Source: Phytophthora colocasiae | Taxonomy: Eukaryota > Oomycota > Peronosporomycetes > Peronosporales > Peronosporaceae | Assembly: GCA_018806915.1 (NCBI GenBank) | Contig: JAGKQI010000045.1 | Coordinates: 682,001-746,000, forward strand | Reading direction: 5' to 3' | Length of the DNA stretch: 64,000 nt | Shown here: positions 54,001 through 64,000 of the stretch, piece after piece | Layout: every line of letters starts with the position of its first letter | How positions within the stretch are numbered: the first letter of the stretch is position 1 | Made by a program: the position numbers and the translations under genes | The notes under the pieces: model-generated | The model's database searches: none | What the model saw: only the letters and a program-made list of their open reading frames with translations | Told to the model about the DNA's origin: nothing

Positions 54001-54176
54001 GTCATAGCATTCAGGAGGACCACTGGAACATTGCGACTGACGAACTCGCGGTGGAATTGCAGGGGCGTCAAGGTGGAGGCATCTACGCGACGGACGGAGT
54101 GTAACGGGGCCCAAAAGTCCTGCGTATCGCTCTGGAGACGACGGAGAGCGACAGATAGATCGGACGAGCTGTTCAT
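53012..54176 (-). CDS. JmjC-domain protein, JMJD7-like, 2 exons, 362 aa
   Basis: Exon 1 is 53598-54176 and exon 2 is 53012-53521, with an intron bordered by GTACAA and TCAAAG. The protein resembles JMJD7, a 2-oxoglutarate/Fe(II) oxygenase (lysyl hydroxylase in animals, also reported as a peptidase). Iron ligands are visible: HKD (His188 and Asp190) at the end of exon 1, and His313 in LPSLWYHRAAH. KGQKHFTLLPP right after the splice fits the double-stranded beta-helix strand with the 2-oxoglutarate contact. An N-terminal helical region (SVALRRLQSDTQDFW) and FVSRNVPVVL precede the core. No signal peptide, so cytosolic or nuclear. It looks intact and is the parent-like copy of two damaged relatives in the window. 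Confidence 0.88.
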
Positions 54177-54280
54177 GTCCTGTAAATTTGAGCTGTGCTA
54201 ATAAATTTGTAAATCAATTTATTATAGGATTTCGGTCCTAACTTTAGGCCAATACTTACAAACATTTTCATACGTATATT

Positions 54281-55431
54281 AGGGGTTCTCAGCAAGTAGT
54301 TTTTTTTTTCGTGCAGCAAGTAGAGATTTTTTTCCGTCCATCTGATTGGCCGAGCACATTTTTCCCGTTCTGCATCAAAAGCGATGCTGCAGCAAGTTGG
54401 ATATTTTTTTTGCTGGCACCGGCCGAAGATCGCACCTCATTCGAAAAGCCGCATTCTCCGCCGCGCTCTCGTGAGCATGACTGCTCCTCAGCAGCAGCCC
54501 GCGATATCGGCAAGCCCGGCGCAAGAAGGGATCACCATGGACGAAAGCCACTTGAACCTGACAGTGACTAGTGAATCTGACGATTTCCTGCTGTAGTAAT
54601 CCTCGCCATTGTGCCGCGGTTTCGTTGCTAAGGGCAACAGGGTTCCATCAGTGATCCCAACGCAATTTACGAAGCCGTAGTTAGCTTTCATCCGCTGCGC
54701 GGTTTTCGCGACGCTCAACTGCATTCGGCCACGTTATCGCCGAGTCCTCGAGCTTCAATATTGAACTGACAGCTCTATCGAGGTAATTGTAGAACCCACT
54801 CTCCGCAAACCCGAGAAATTTACCAATATCAAGGGCTGTATTGGCATTCCCATATGCTCCTAGGAACTTGAGCAGCACCATTAAGTGGAGGCATGCTTCG
54901 CCTTTAAATGGTTCTCCGCCCATTGTCTTAATGACGGGATCATCCTTCACAATAGTTACAAGTCGGAAAGCGTTGGAGGCGAAAGTGCTTGAGAAACTCG
55001 CTGTCGCTGGTATGTTCGTGGTTGTGTAGAACCTTCAGCCATTTTGCCTTCTGACGCCGATACTGAGAAGCCCGAGTACCGTATCTAGCTGCTTGTACCC
55101 GCTGGTATTCAATCTCCCAGTAATCGTCCAGCTCGTCCTCTCCCGAGTCCTCGTCGCTGAGTATCTCCCTGTTGATGGCAGCGGCTTCCCGCTTGGTGAT
55201 AATTTCTCGTAGCTCTCGCAGCTTACGCTGCTTAGCTGATAACTTCGGCATGCTGGATCTGCTTCTACCAAGATCTTGAGGTAGGAGTCGCCGCAAAAAA
55301 CTACTTGCTGCTGCACTGACAAAAACCTGCAGCGGGGCCCTCAATTACGAAGCGTTTGATTGGTTAAAAACGTTTTGCGCGAAACGTCGTCCGAAAAAAA
55401 AAGTCAACTTGCTGCACAATTGAGAACCCCT
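54281..55431 (-). mobile_element. PIF/Harbinger-type element with ATT target duplication
   Basis: Terminal inverted repeat AGGGGTTCTCA at both ends (54281-54291 and complement at 55421-55431), flanked by ATT (54278-54280 and 55432-55434). Inside on the minus strand is a helical N-terminal piece (MPKLSAKQRKLRELREI, 54940-55253), a GFYNYLDRAV segment and a partial DDE_Tnp_4 core (NCVGITDGTLLPLATKPRHN). The reading frame breaks between these and the second half of the DDE domain is missing. It sits about 100 bp upstream of the JMJD7 start codon. Confidence 0.75.
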
Positions 55432-55434
55432 ATT

Positions 55435-56165
55435 GTCAAAATGCATTTTTTTTGCTACCCGTCCAAAACAGTGGGACCTGTGCCACCAGACTCATCTACT
55501 CGGCCACGTACACTACCTTGAGGTAGGTGCAGCCCGTGTAGGCAATCCCGACGTGGTGTCTGCCGGATCCGTGAGGAGTGTGTGATCGGAGTTCCTGTGG
55601 GTAGCATGACGGGTGGTTACTGTTGACGGATTTGAACCCTGTTGAAGGAAGAAACCTCGGCTCAACCACCGAGTTGGGGCCGAACTTGACATTGTGTGAT
55701 GAGAATTGGTCCCGTGGGGACGCGAAAAAACCCCAAGATGAAAAACTCTACATTCATCACCGAAGCATACTCGAGTCTGCTGCTGTAGCGGTGGATAACG
55801 CGGTGGGCGTGTCTCTTATCGCGTGGAACACTCGATTCCGGTTCTTGAAAAACTGGCGCGCGCCGTAAGCATTGCTGTGAAGCTCTTGTGCTTGACGGTC
55901 GGTGCTGAGCTATCGCAGGAGACGTCGGGCGAGGGCTGATGCGTGGCCTGCTCGCTTCGAAGCTTGAACCGAAATGAACCACGACTGCACGGAGAACTCT
56001 GCCTGCGAGGACGCGAGGCTGGCCAAAACTCCGGCAGTTGCATCCACTTGAGTCTTGTCCGAGAAGAGCGGTTGGATCCCGAATTAGAGCCTTCCTTCAT
56101 AAGGAAAACCCTTTTTCCGCTTGTTCCATTCGCTTCGCTACGCATAGCTCACTGCACGCGGAAAA
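55435..56165. other. Unassigned sequence
   Basis: No convincing coding region. Some short frames on both strands; GC-richer than the neighbouring AT-rich transposon. Possibly old LTR material but without paired ends I cannot say. Confidence 0.35.
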
Positions 56166-57400
56166 TACACAATATAATTCGACTGCCGCTACGTGTACTT
56201 CAATTTCGTTCACGATATTGGCGCAGCAATGACCGCTCTGGAGGAGGAACAGCAGAATGCAGAGGAGGAACTGCAGAATGCAGAGAAGGAATAAATGCTA
56301 ATGACTGGACTACTGAATCAGCTCTTGATCAGTGACGGAGAGCGAGTTGATGCCGACTTGCCACGCCGACAAGTTCTTGGCTTCCAGATAGCACTTGAGA
56401 CAGAACTTGAGTGCGATTTTCTTGTTGGAGTTGCCAGCTTCTTGTCGAGGCAAAACTCGCTTGACTGTACATTTTCGACACGCAGACTGGCGACAGAGGA
56501 CACAAATCGAGTAGTCGAACAGCTTTCCGATGCCACTGCTCAGTTTGTCATTGCAGCTCAAACAAGCTTCAAGTGTTAGTCCAGGTTCAGCTGGGACGAG
56601 CGCCATACGCAGACGACGAACCCCTCGAGCTTCCGTTCGAAGCAGCCAAAACAGTTTTCTCGTGTACGCTTCTTCGATCATTTGGGGCACAGCCAGCAGA
56701 ATATCGCAGTACTGGTTCATACTTAAACGCTCGACGAGACTTTCGTGGTCATTTTGAACCCTCGACTGAAGATTTCCACTTCTCCTTCGGTAGTTGAAGG
56801 CCGAATAATGTGGCAAGCGGAGAATGTTTGTCGTTCGAAACGCTCGAGCTCGGGAACTTGATCCAGTACAACCGAGTAACTGAGTAGATAGCAGAAGCCA
56901 TTCCGCTTGATTCCAGCAAGCACGCGACGAATCTCGCGGCTCAAGCTCATGCTCCTACCCATTGTGCATCTTGTCACCATTTACTGAGTAAGTTTGGGCG
57001 ACTCATTCAGTCTGGATCTGCCTGTCAAGTCTGTCGTCGGGTCTTCTGTAGTAAATGTACGGTGACGAAACGGGTAGGTGTCGACTTTGGCAACAGTGGA
57101 GGGATCACGGAGAAAAACATGGATTTCTGTCAGGAATGTATGTCACTTGCCATGAAGCTGCCGGCTTGGAACGTGGCTCTGGATACACTGCCGAAAGGCT
57201 CGCACCGAATGTACAAGAACAGCTCATTATCTTCGTCTCAAGCGAAGTCACTGTCCAAGTCAAGAACTAAGTCGTTTTCTCTAACCAGTTCAGGCTGCGA
57301 AGGAACTCTTTAACATCTTAGCAATGTAGATAATTATGAGAATGAAAGGGAACTGCTGTAGCTAAAAGGATTCAATCAAGTGCTTCTTGCGTAAGTTATT
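56166..57400. pseudogene. Fold-back chimera of JMJD7, START and spacer-START gene ends
   Basis: Three pieces are joined. 56180-56294 (+) is the end of JMJD7 with its EEEQQNA repeat twice. About 56310-56920 (-) is the C-terminal half of the 51.7-kb START gene, with a 22-bp deletion near 56900. About 56922-57313 (+) is the zinc-finger end of the spacer START gene (CASCHHLLSKFG-like, CQVC, CSKC, CQEC, stop at 57313), and the match runs on into its 3' flank to about 57400. The two START ends therefore meet head to head in the middle. None of these pieces has a start codon context. Confidence 0.85.
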
Positions 57401-57799
57401 TTTTTCTGATAGTTCGAACCCATTGAGATTGAAATTGAAATTGAAATGAGCTAAGCGGTGCAATTCATAGGACAAAATGACTGCAAAACCCATTACAATT
57501 GGGCATATGTGATCAACAACGAGCTGCGGAAGTTGGTCAAGTGCAAGTTCAAGATGACAGCACTTGAGAGGAAGCTGTATCTGAAGCACTCTGGCAAGAT
57601 GCCGTCGATGTAGCAATCAGAAATAGTTGTTCTTGAACAAAGTAAATTGAGATCTGATCGATTTATCGTGTTTCGCAAGCTGCTCTACGCTACTCGCTCA
57701 GTAATCTTCGTTCCTTACGCATGTAGCAATCAGGCATTCCGATAATATCATTGAAATCCTAGTAGAGACCTTTACCGAAGTAAGATATTGATTAGAACG
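57401..57799. other. Intergenic
   Basis: AT-rich, no gene seen. Contains a short GAAATTGAAATT simple repeat near 57430-57447. Confidence 0.5.
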
Positions 57800-58200
57800 T
57801 GTGGTGAATCGTAGGCATCAAGCTTGATTCCGCCGCCTTCAAGTTTGCGAACAGACAGTGAACTACCTGGTACATCCGGGTTGATCACAGACGGAGAGAT
57901 GTCTGACTCTGGTGCATCCAAGTCAGCAATCTCCAAACATTCACGGATCTTGTAGGACAGGCCGCCAGTGATCCAAGTGGAATCTCTGGCTGTCTTGCAT
58001 GTTACCCCTGATGCTGTCATCAGCATAAGGACTGTATACTTTCATTGAGACGGAAGGGTGGTGACGACTATTCTATCCTCTCACTTTACAAAGTGCTAGC
58101 TACTGCACAAGCTGCATCAATACACTTGGCTACAAGTTTCCTGCAGGTTCGCCACCTGCCTTGCTTTGTGTTTGGTGTTGCTTCAACCTCCGGAAAACAC
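57800..58200 (+). repeat. 5' LTR of Gypsy 2
   Basis: Starts TGTGGTGAATCG, ends CCGGAAAACAC. By eye one difference from the 3' LTR (AAGCTTG versus AAGCCTG near 57823). Confidence 0.88.
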
Positions 58201-58312
58201 CACAAAGAATTCTTTAGTGGGTCGTACTACTCCAACAGCGTAGTACTCGACTTGCTAGCTGTCTTCACTACGTCTACGCTGATCAAGTATCGACGCCAAC
58301 TACTCGTTCGTC

Positions 58313-59743
58313 ATGTCGAAGAGGCGTGCCGTTGAAGCTGATTTGGATGATGAGGAGGAGTCCTACCAACACTCTTCTATGGTGCCAGTACCCATTTTTG
58401 CGCCCATTTTGCCGCCGAAGTTGAGCTCAATTTCTCACGAAGCTTTGGTCAAATGGAACAAACGGCGCAAGGAGTATGAAGCCAAGATGAGAGCTCGTTG
58501 TAGAAGTTCTGGTGAAGACTACAACCTGGTGACGCAGGGTGTTAAAGAGACGTTTGACCTGAACCTCTTATCGACGTTCTGCACGCTGCGGCTTCGGATG
58601 GACGTTGTGGACGTCACTGAGGAGCGACTAATCGCCGAAATCAAAACTCTGTTGGGAAAAGTCAAGAACAATGACCTCCCTGACATAAAGGCTCTGTTCT
58701 CGAAGGCGCTGCAGATGGACTTGAAGGAAAGTGATGTGGATGCTCGCGTACTGTCTTACTTTCAGCGCTTTGCGGAAATCGTCCTTGAGAATGGCCTTGA
58801 GGAAGTATTCTCTGGCGCTGACGGAGAAGCTGAAAAGTGCAGACGTTTGATCTCAAGTCTGGCCCCTCCTGTTCTGAAGGAGACAGTAAAGAATGCTGTC
58901 CGTTGGACCCATAAGGAGGCTGGCAAGAACATTCAAGAATTGTATTCGCTGGTCTACGAGAAGGCTGTGGAGCATGAACGCCATTTCCAGCAGAATAAAC
59001 GGATGCGGATGACTGTAAAGGACAAATCTGCGGTGCCCAAAACTGCTAAGGATGCTGGAAAGACTGATGTTTCATCAAAGAAGCCGGCTAACTCTAACTC
59101 GGAGAAAACCTTTACTCAACAGAAGACCGAGCGAAAGGTCGAGAAGAAGACCAACAAGAAGAACGACAAACAGCCTGTTTCGCGTAAGGAGCCGCCGTCG
59201 CCATGCCCGAAGTGCCAGGAAATGCACTGGCTCAGCGATTGCGATAAAGCGACCGATCCGGAGAAGATTGTCCTGCGGCAGAAGCTTCGTGAAGCAAATA
59301 AAGCCCACAAATCTCGCACGAAGAGATTAAAAAAGCTGATGCCCGCAACGTCTCGTACTGTGACGATTAATGGAATTCTGGATCTACTGTGCTGTCCGGA
59401 CACTGGCTCCGATCACACAGTGATTAGCAGATCACAGTGGAAACAATTACGCGAAGTTGACCCGTCGGTACAGGCAATCCCTTTGGACACTCCAGTACGT
59501 AGTTTAGCGTATGGTTCTTACTCGGTTGTGGCTACTAAGAAGGCGCTACTTCACGTTTTGATTCACACGGCTGCTGGACCGGTGCAGCCAGCGAAAGCTG
59601 TGCCTTGCCTCATTATGGATGTGGACGATGACGAATTTATCATTGGACGAGATTTGTTAGGTTCTTTGGGTATCGATGTGGATCGCCAATTGGAACAACT
59701 TGCCTCTCACGCGGATGATGAGACGAGTGGAGACCCTTTCTAA
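58313..59743 (+). CDS. Gypsy 2 gag and protease
   Basis: 476 codons from MSKRRAVEADLDDEEES. Gag covers about the first 290 residues (helical, Lys/Glu-rich). A knuckle-like CPKCQEMHWLSDC lies at about 298-310, close to CCHC. The aspartic protease follows, with the catalytic CCPDTGSDHTVIS at about residue 363 and IIGRDLLGSLGID near 446. The frame ends at TAA 59741-59743, but the next codons continue the same frame into pol. Whether this stop is a normal gag/pol boundary or a mutation cannot be told from one copy. Confidence 0.85.
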   Translation: MSKRRAVEADLDDEEESYQHSSMVPVPIFAPILPPKLSSISHEALVKWNKRRKEYEAKMRARCRSSGEDYNLVTQGVKETFDLNLLSTFCTLRLRMDVVDVTEERLIAEIKTLLGKVKNNDLPDIKALFSKALQMDLKESDVDARVLSYFQRFAEIVLENGLEEVFSGADGEAEKCRRLISSLAPPVLKETVKNAVRWTHKEAGKNIQELYSLVYEKAVEHERHFQQNKRMRMTVKDKSAVPKTAKDAGKTDVSSKKPANSNSEKTFTQQKTERKVEKKTNKKNDKQPVSRKEPPSPCPKCQEMHWLSDCDKATDPEKIVLRQKLREANKAHKSRTKRLKKLMPATSRTVTINGILDLLCCPDTGSDHTVISRSQWKQLREVDPSVQAIPLDTPVRSLAYGSYSVVATKKALLHVLIHTAAGPVQPAKAVPCLIMDVDDDEFIIGRDLLGSLGIDVDRQLEQLASHADDETSGDPF

Positions 59744-62700
59744 CTGGAAGCTGACGAACTCCCTTCAAATCCCAACCACGTGGCCAGTGATGAAGAAGTT
59801 CGTGCAGCTGTTGAGGTTCTGATTGAAAGAGCTCTGAAGCATGGGTTTCCTGCCGACAAGGTGGACAAGTTACGAGTGATTGTGCACATGTATGATGTGT
59901 GGCGCTTGGAGCTCCGTGACGATCCGCCTGCGCGTGTCCCGCCGCTCGAAGTGCGTTTGAAGGAAGGGGTTCAGCCTTGCAAATGTAAGCCCCGCAAATA
60001 TTCTCCGCATGTTCGACAATTTTTACGGGAATTTAACACTATGCTTGTTGGTCTAGGATGGATCTACGAGAATCCTACCAGCCGGTGGGCAAGCCCCGTA
60101 CTACCCGTCAAAAAGTCTCAAGAGCTAATGGACATGCGTCAAACGATGGACTATCGTGAGTTTAATTCGAGAACGGACATCATGGCTGCTGTGATGCCGA
60201 TACTTTCGTTGGTAATGGAAAATGCACGTGGAAAACAACATTTTGGACTTTTCGATTTCATTAAAGGCTTCTGGCAGCTACCTCTTGCTAAGTTCTGTCA
60301 GGAGTGGCTCTCGTATATGACAGACGAGAAGATCTATACTCCGCGACGTGTTCCTCAAGGTTGTGGTGATGCTGCGATCTACTTCCAGAAGACCACGGAG
60401 AAGTGTTTTGCTACATTGCTGTACAAGCACTTACTCGTGTGGATAGATGACCTGCTACTGTATGCGGACGACATTGACACCTACTTAGACAAGCTGAAGG
60501 AGCTGTTTTCACTGCTGGATGAATTCGGCCTGAAGCTCAGCGTGAAAAAGTCCAGCCTGTACCAGCAGGAGGTGAAGTAGTGTGGCAAGATCATCGATGC
60601 CAACGGTGTACGTCACGACCCTACTCGGATTGAAACACTCCGTGCAATGCCGTACCCAAGTTCGGCAGGGGAGCTACAACAGTTTCTTTGTGCCATAAAT
60701 TGGATGCGCGAGAGTCTCATCGATTACGCTCGCCAAGTTGCTCCTCTTCAACGCTAATTGGACGAAGCTCTGGCAAAGACTCGTCGGACTAAGAGGGTAG
60801 CAGCTGGAATTTCGATTGTACTGAGCGCTGACGAGAAGGCGACGTTTGATAACGTGAAGGATATGCTAGCGTCGGCTGCTACACTTGCTTTCCCTGATGA
60901 CTCTGCGACTACGTGCTTGCTGACAGACGCATCGGATGTTGGTTGGGCGCTGATTGTGACGCAAGTCAAGGACTACAACCCGCAGGTTCCTGTTCAGGAC
61001 CAGCAGCACCTGCTTGTGGAATGTTTGAGTGGGAGTTTCACGGGGAGTCAACTTAACTGGACGGTGATCGAGAAAGAGGCGTTCCCTATCGCTCTCGCTT
61101 GTGACAAACTAGACTATTTGCTGCTGAGACCTCATGGATTTCGGTTGTTTTGCGACCATCGCAATTTGATTCATGTTTTCGCGCCGGACGAGCATGTGAA
61201 GAAGCATGTGAAAGGGAAATTATTGCGGTGGGCTTTAAAACTGATGAACTACAACTATGTGATTGAACATATCGCTGGACCTCAGAACGTTTGGGCCGAT
61301 ATGATCAGCAGGTGGGCTGGTAACCGCACTACTACCGCTGCTACGATCAAGAGGATTCGTTCTACTCCGCTAGTAGCTCAACAGGAGCAACAGCCTGAAG
61401 TGGGGGAGCAGAGAATCTCAATGCTTCGCCCCTTGGATGACTCAAATTTCGTGTGGCCAACGTTTGCAGAGATTGAGTTGATACAGTCCAGTTATGATCC
61501 ACCACAAGGAGCCGAGCGTACTGAAACTGGTGTTCTCGCGGTCAACAACCGGGTTTGGATTCCTGTGGAGGCTAAGGACCTTATCCTGCGATTGTTCATC
61601 ATTGCACACTGTGGTGCACAAGGGCACCGTGGAATCGCTGCTATGGTGGAACACATACGTCGATTGTTTACGTTGGAGAACCTGCGCTCTTTGGCGACCA
61701 CGTTTGTCCGCCAGTGTCGACTGTGTCTACATTCAAAAGGGGGGAATATCATCCCCAGGCCTTGGGGTGAAACGTTTGAATGCAGTGAACGCAATGGTTT
61801 GCTACATTTCGATTTCCTTTCAATGGGTGATGGCTTCGGAGAATCTAAGTACATCCTAGTGCTGAAGGACCACGCATCCCATTTCTGTGAATTGGTGGTT
61901 GCAGACACAGCCGATAGCTCAGTGACTGTGGAAGCTTTCCTCGACTGGCATTCTCGGTTCGGGTTACCACCTAACTGGATCTCAGACCAAGGCTCGCATT
62001 TTAAAAACGAAGTGGTGGGTGAGCTTTCTCGACGACTGCGAATGCAGGAGGAGTTCACGCCTGCATACTGTCCCTGGATCAACGGGTCCGTGGAGCGGGT
62101 GAACAGAGACATCCTCCAGGTGATTCGGACCATGATCTTGGAGTACAAGATTGCTCACCACGACTGGGTTTACTTGGTACCAATGGTACAGTCAAGCCTC
62201 AATCACACAGCAGTGCCATCGTTGGGCAACAGAGCACCCGTGGAGCTGTTTACTGGATTACCGTGCCCGACGCCTCTCAGAGAATTTTACCTGCCTAGCA
62301 CTGGGGAGTTCAACGAGGTGCCGGCGTGTGATAAGATCGATGGATTTCTCGACGACCTTCGCAGCAGCATTCGCTCCATGCACAAGGTGGTGGAAGATCA
62401 ACGCCTGAAGCAGAGGATGCTAAACAAAAAACGAGAACGTGGAGAAAACCTTGTGAATTTTACGGAGGGTGACTACGTGTTACGCTCGAGAGTGGACGAG
62501 AAGAGAAGTAACAAGCTGCTTGTGACTTGGGTGGGGCCGTATCGTGTTGTACGCGCTGACGCACACTCATTCCGGGTAAAACACCTCATCACAGGCGCTG
62601 AGCTGGACGTACATGCCTCTAGACTCAAGTTCTATGCAGACTCTAGCTTGGACGTTACTGAAGAACTTTTGGAACACATCTCATCGCAAGGAATTGTACT

Positions 62701-63208
62701 GGCAATAGAGAAATTCAAAAGCCACCGATGGAATGAAGCGATACGTGACTTTGAAGTCCTGGTTCAGTGGAAAGGACTTGAGGACATTGAGGACTCGTAC
62801 GAACCACTGGCCAGCTTAGCAAAGGACGTTCCCATCCTAGTGGACCAGTACGTGGCAGCTGCTGATCAAGAGCTCAAGGCACACTGGCAGTGCGCTACCA
62901 CGACTGGAGAAACTACCTCGCAAGGACAGATCGCTGTGGCGGAGACGATAAAGACGACGGACAAGAACCGCCGGAAGCCCAGACGTCGACGATCGCGAAC
63001 AACGAATGCAAAAGTGCCCGATAGAAGTCTTCCCGCTGTAGCTGCGCCGCAGACTTCAGGAGTTGAACTTGGGCCTAACAACGACCAACCCGACGCAAGC
63101 ACTTCGCGTCTCGTAGAGGTACAAGCTGACGAGGGAAGTGTGAGCCGACGGACTCGTTCACGGACTGCTGGAGCCGACAGACTGGTGACCATCACCGGCA
63201 AGAAGTGA
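59744..63208 (+). pseudogene. Gypsy 2 pol: RT, RNase H, integrase, chromodomain (two internal stops)
   Basis: One frame continues from gag through pol. Reverse transcriptase includes SRWASPVLPVKK, FDFIKGFWQLPL and the catalytic VWIDDLLLYADD (60438-60473). TAG at 60578-60580 replaces the Trp expected in VKWCG. TAA at 60755-60757 follows VAPLQR. RNase H begins near TDASDVGWAL (60921). Integrase has an HHCC finger (HCGAQGH to CRLC, 61600-61730) and the DDE core: Asp in LHFDFLSMG, Asp in WISDQGSHF and Glu in NGSVERVNRD. A chromodomain (FEVLVQWKGLEDIEDSYEP, about 62750-62810) follows, which in chromoviruses targets integration to marked chromatin. All motifs are intact; only the stops spoil it. 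Confidence 0.88.
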
Positions 63209-63332
63209 ACCAATACCCAAAGCTGGGGCGAAGAGCTGCACCGAGATCAGCCAGGGCCAGACATGGATCTGACTGCCAGGGTTATGAACGGGGTGGTCGA
63301 AGTCCAGCTGCGGAATCAAGCTTTGGGGGCTG

Positions 63333-63733
63333 TGTGGTGAATCGTAGGCATCAAGCCTGATTCCGCCGCCTTCAAGTTTGCGAACAGACAGTGAACTACC
63401 TGGTACATCCGGGTTGATCACAGACGGAGAGATGTCTGACTCTGGTGCATCCAAGTCAGCAATCTCCAAACATTCACGGATCTTGTAGGACAGGCCGCCA
63501 GTGATCCAAGTGGAATCTCTGGCTGTCTTGCATGTTACCCCTGATGCTGTCATCAGCATAAGGACTGTATACTTTCATTGAGACGGAAGGGTGGTGACGA
63601 CTATTCTATCCTCTCACTTTACAAAGTGCTAGCTACTGCACAAGCTGCATCAATACACTTGGCTACAAGTTTCCTGCAGGTTCGCCACCTGCCTTGCTTT
63701 GTGTTTGGTGTTGCTTCAACCTCCGGAAAACAC
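63333..63733 (+). repeat. 3' LTR of Gypsy 2
   Basis: 401 bp matching 57800-58200. Preceded by CTTTGGGGGC, a weak purine-rich tract. Confidence 0.88.
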
Positions 63734-64000
63734 ACGAGAGCGAACGGAAAGTCAATTATTGTGGGCATTGGTATTGTATTGGAAAATACCTTGAACAGTA
63801 CAAAGCTACGCGTTGACCGCCTTCGCAACCGTGCGTAAAAAAGTAGGAGCAGATTTGCTTGGTAGTGAAGGGGTTGTTGCTGTTGGTGAGTGTTGGAATG
63901 AGGATTTATCTGGCGACGTTCACTTTCGCTCCAACAGCTCGCAACCATTGATTTGGTGGATACATCCACTTTGCAAGGCTGTCCACCACTGCAGTAGAAA
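63734..64000. other. Flank of Gypsy 2; nothing recognised
   Basis: Host or older repeat sequence to the window edge, without a supported gene. Confidence 0.4.

Larger units (their letters stand above)
57800..63733 (+). mobile_element. Gypsy-type LTR retrotransposon 2 with chromodomain
   Basis: A 5.9-kb element with two 401-bp LTRs at a constant offset of 5,533. Internal order is gag, protease, reverse transcriptase, RNase H, integrase, chromodomain, the order of Ty3/Gypsy chromoviruses. Target duplication is weak (ACG at most). The pol frame has three stops but no frameshift. Confidence 0.92.

Noticed and set aside
1..64000. tRNA or rRNA genes
   Set aside because: No cloverleaf-like segment with recognisable A and B boxes or rRNA core sequence was noticed; a tRNAscan run would be needed to exclude one formally.

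Overview
The window reads as nuclear DNA of a plant-pathogenic oomycete, most likely Phytophthora. The evidence is an RxLR effector with a Nudix domain, a family of START plus FYVE-like zinc-finger proteins, short GT-AG introns (about 55-80 nt), an oomycete-type initiator (TCATTTCTCAATCT) just upstream of the effector, and the mixture of transposon families (Gypsy, piggyBac, MULE, Helitron, hAT, PIF/Harbinger, MITEs). The species cannot be fixed from the sequence alone.

Layout. 0-11 kb: a decayed short-chain dehydrogenase, short dispersed repeats, a hAT remnant and a 6.5 kb decayed Helitron (HUH Rep, DUF6570-like and Pif1 helicase parts). 11-20.6 kb: an unknown three-exon gene, a SWEET sugar transporter split by a 6.4 kb Gypsy element with identical LTRs, and a mitochondrial-type FUN14 gene. 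20.8-21.3 kb: a MITE. 22.6-29.8 kb: three tandem START/FYVE-like genes. 30.1-34.7 kb: a 4.5 kb piggyBac element. 35.0-36.7 kb: an intact polytopic membrane protein gene whose stop codon is overlapped by a second MITE. 38-41.5 kb: an RxLR-Nudix effector gene split by a MULE and also carrying a nonsense codon. 42.8-54.2 kb: a large inverted duplication of a START/FYVE gene plus a JMJD7-like JmjC gene. The right arm (51.5-54.2 kb) is intact. The left arm is wrecked by a piggyBac insertion, a 955-bp insertion and a patch of sequence from another START gene. Another START/FYVE gene lies in the spacer. 54.3-55.4 kb: a PIF/Harbinger element. 56.2-57.4 kb: a third, fold-back chimeric copy of the same genes. 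57.8-63.7 kb: a second, almost full-length chromodomain Gypsy element.

The main theme is gene disruption by mobile DNA with recoverable empty sites. In three independent cases (SWEET/Gypsy with GCTT, START/piggyBac with TTAA, Nudix effector/MULE with TTAAAA) removing the element and one target-site copy rejoins the host sequence, in frame for the SWEET and effector genes and matching the intact paralogue for the START gene. The genes that look intact and functional are the 217-aa unknown gene, FUN14, five START/FYVE genes, the membrane protein and JMJD7. I found no tRNA, rRNA or CRISPR array.
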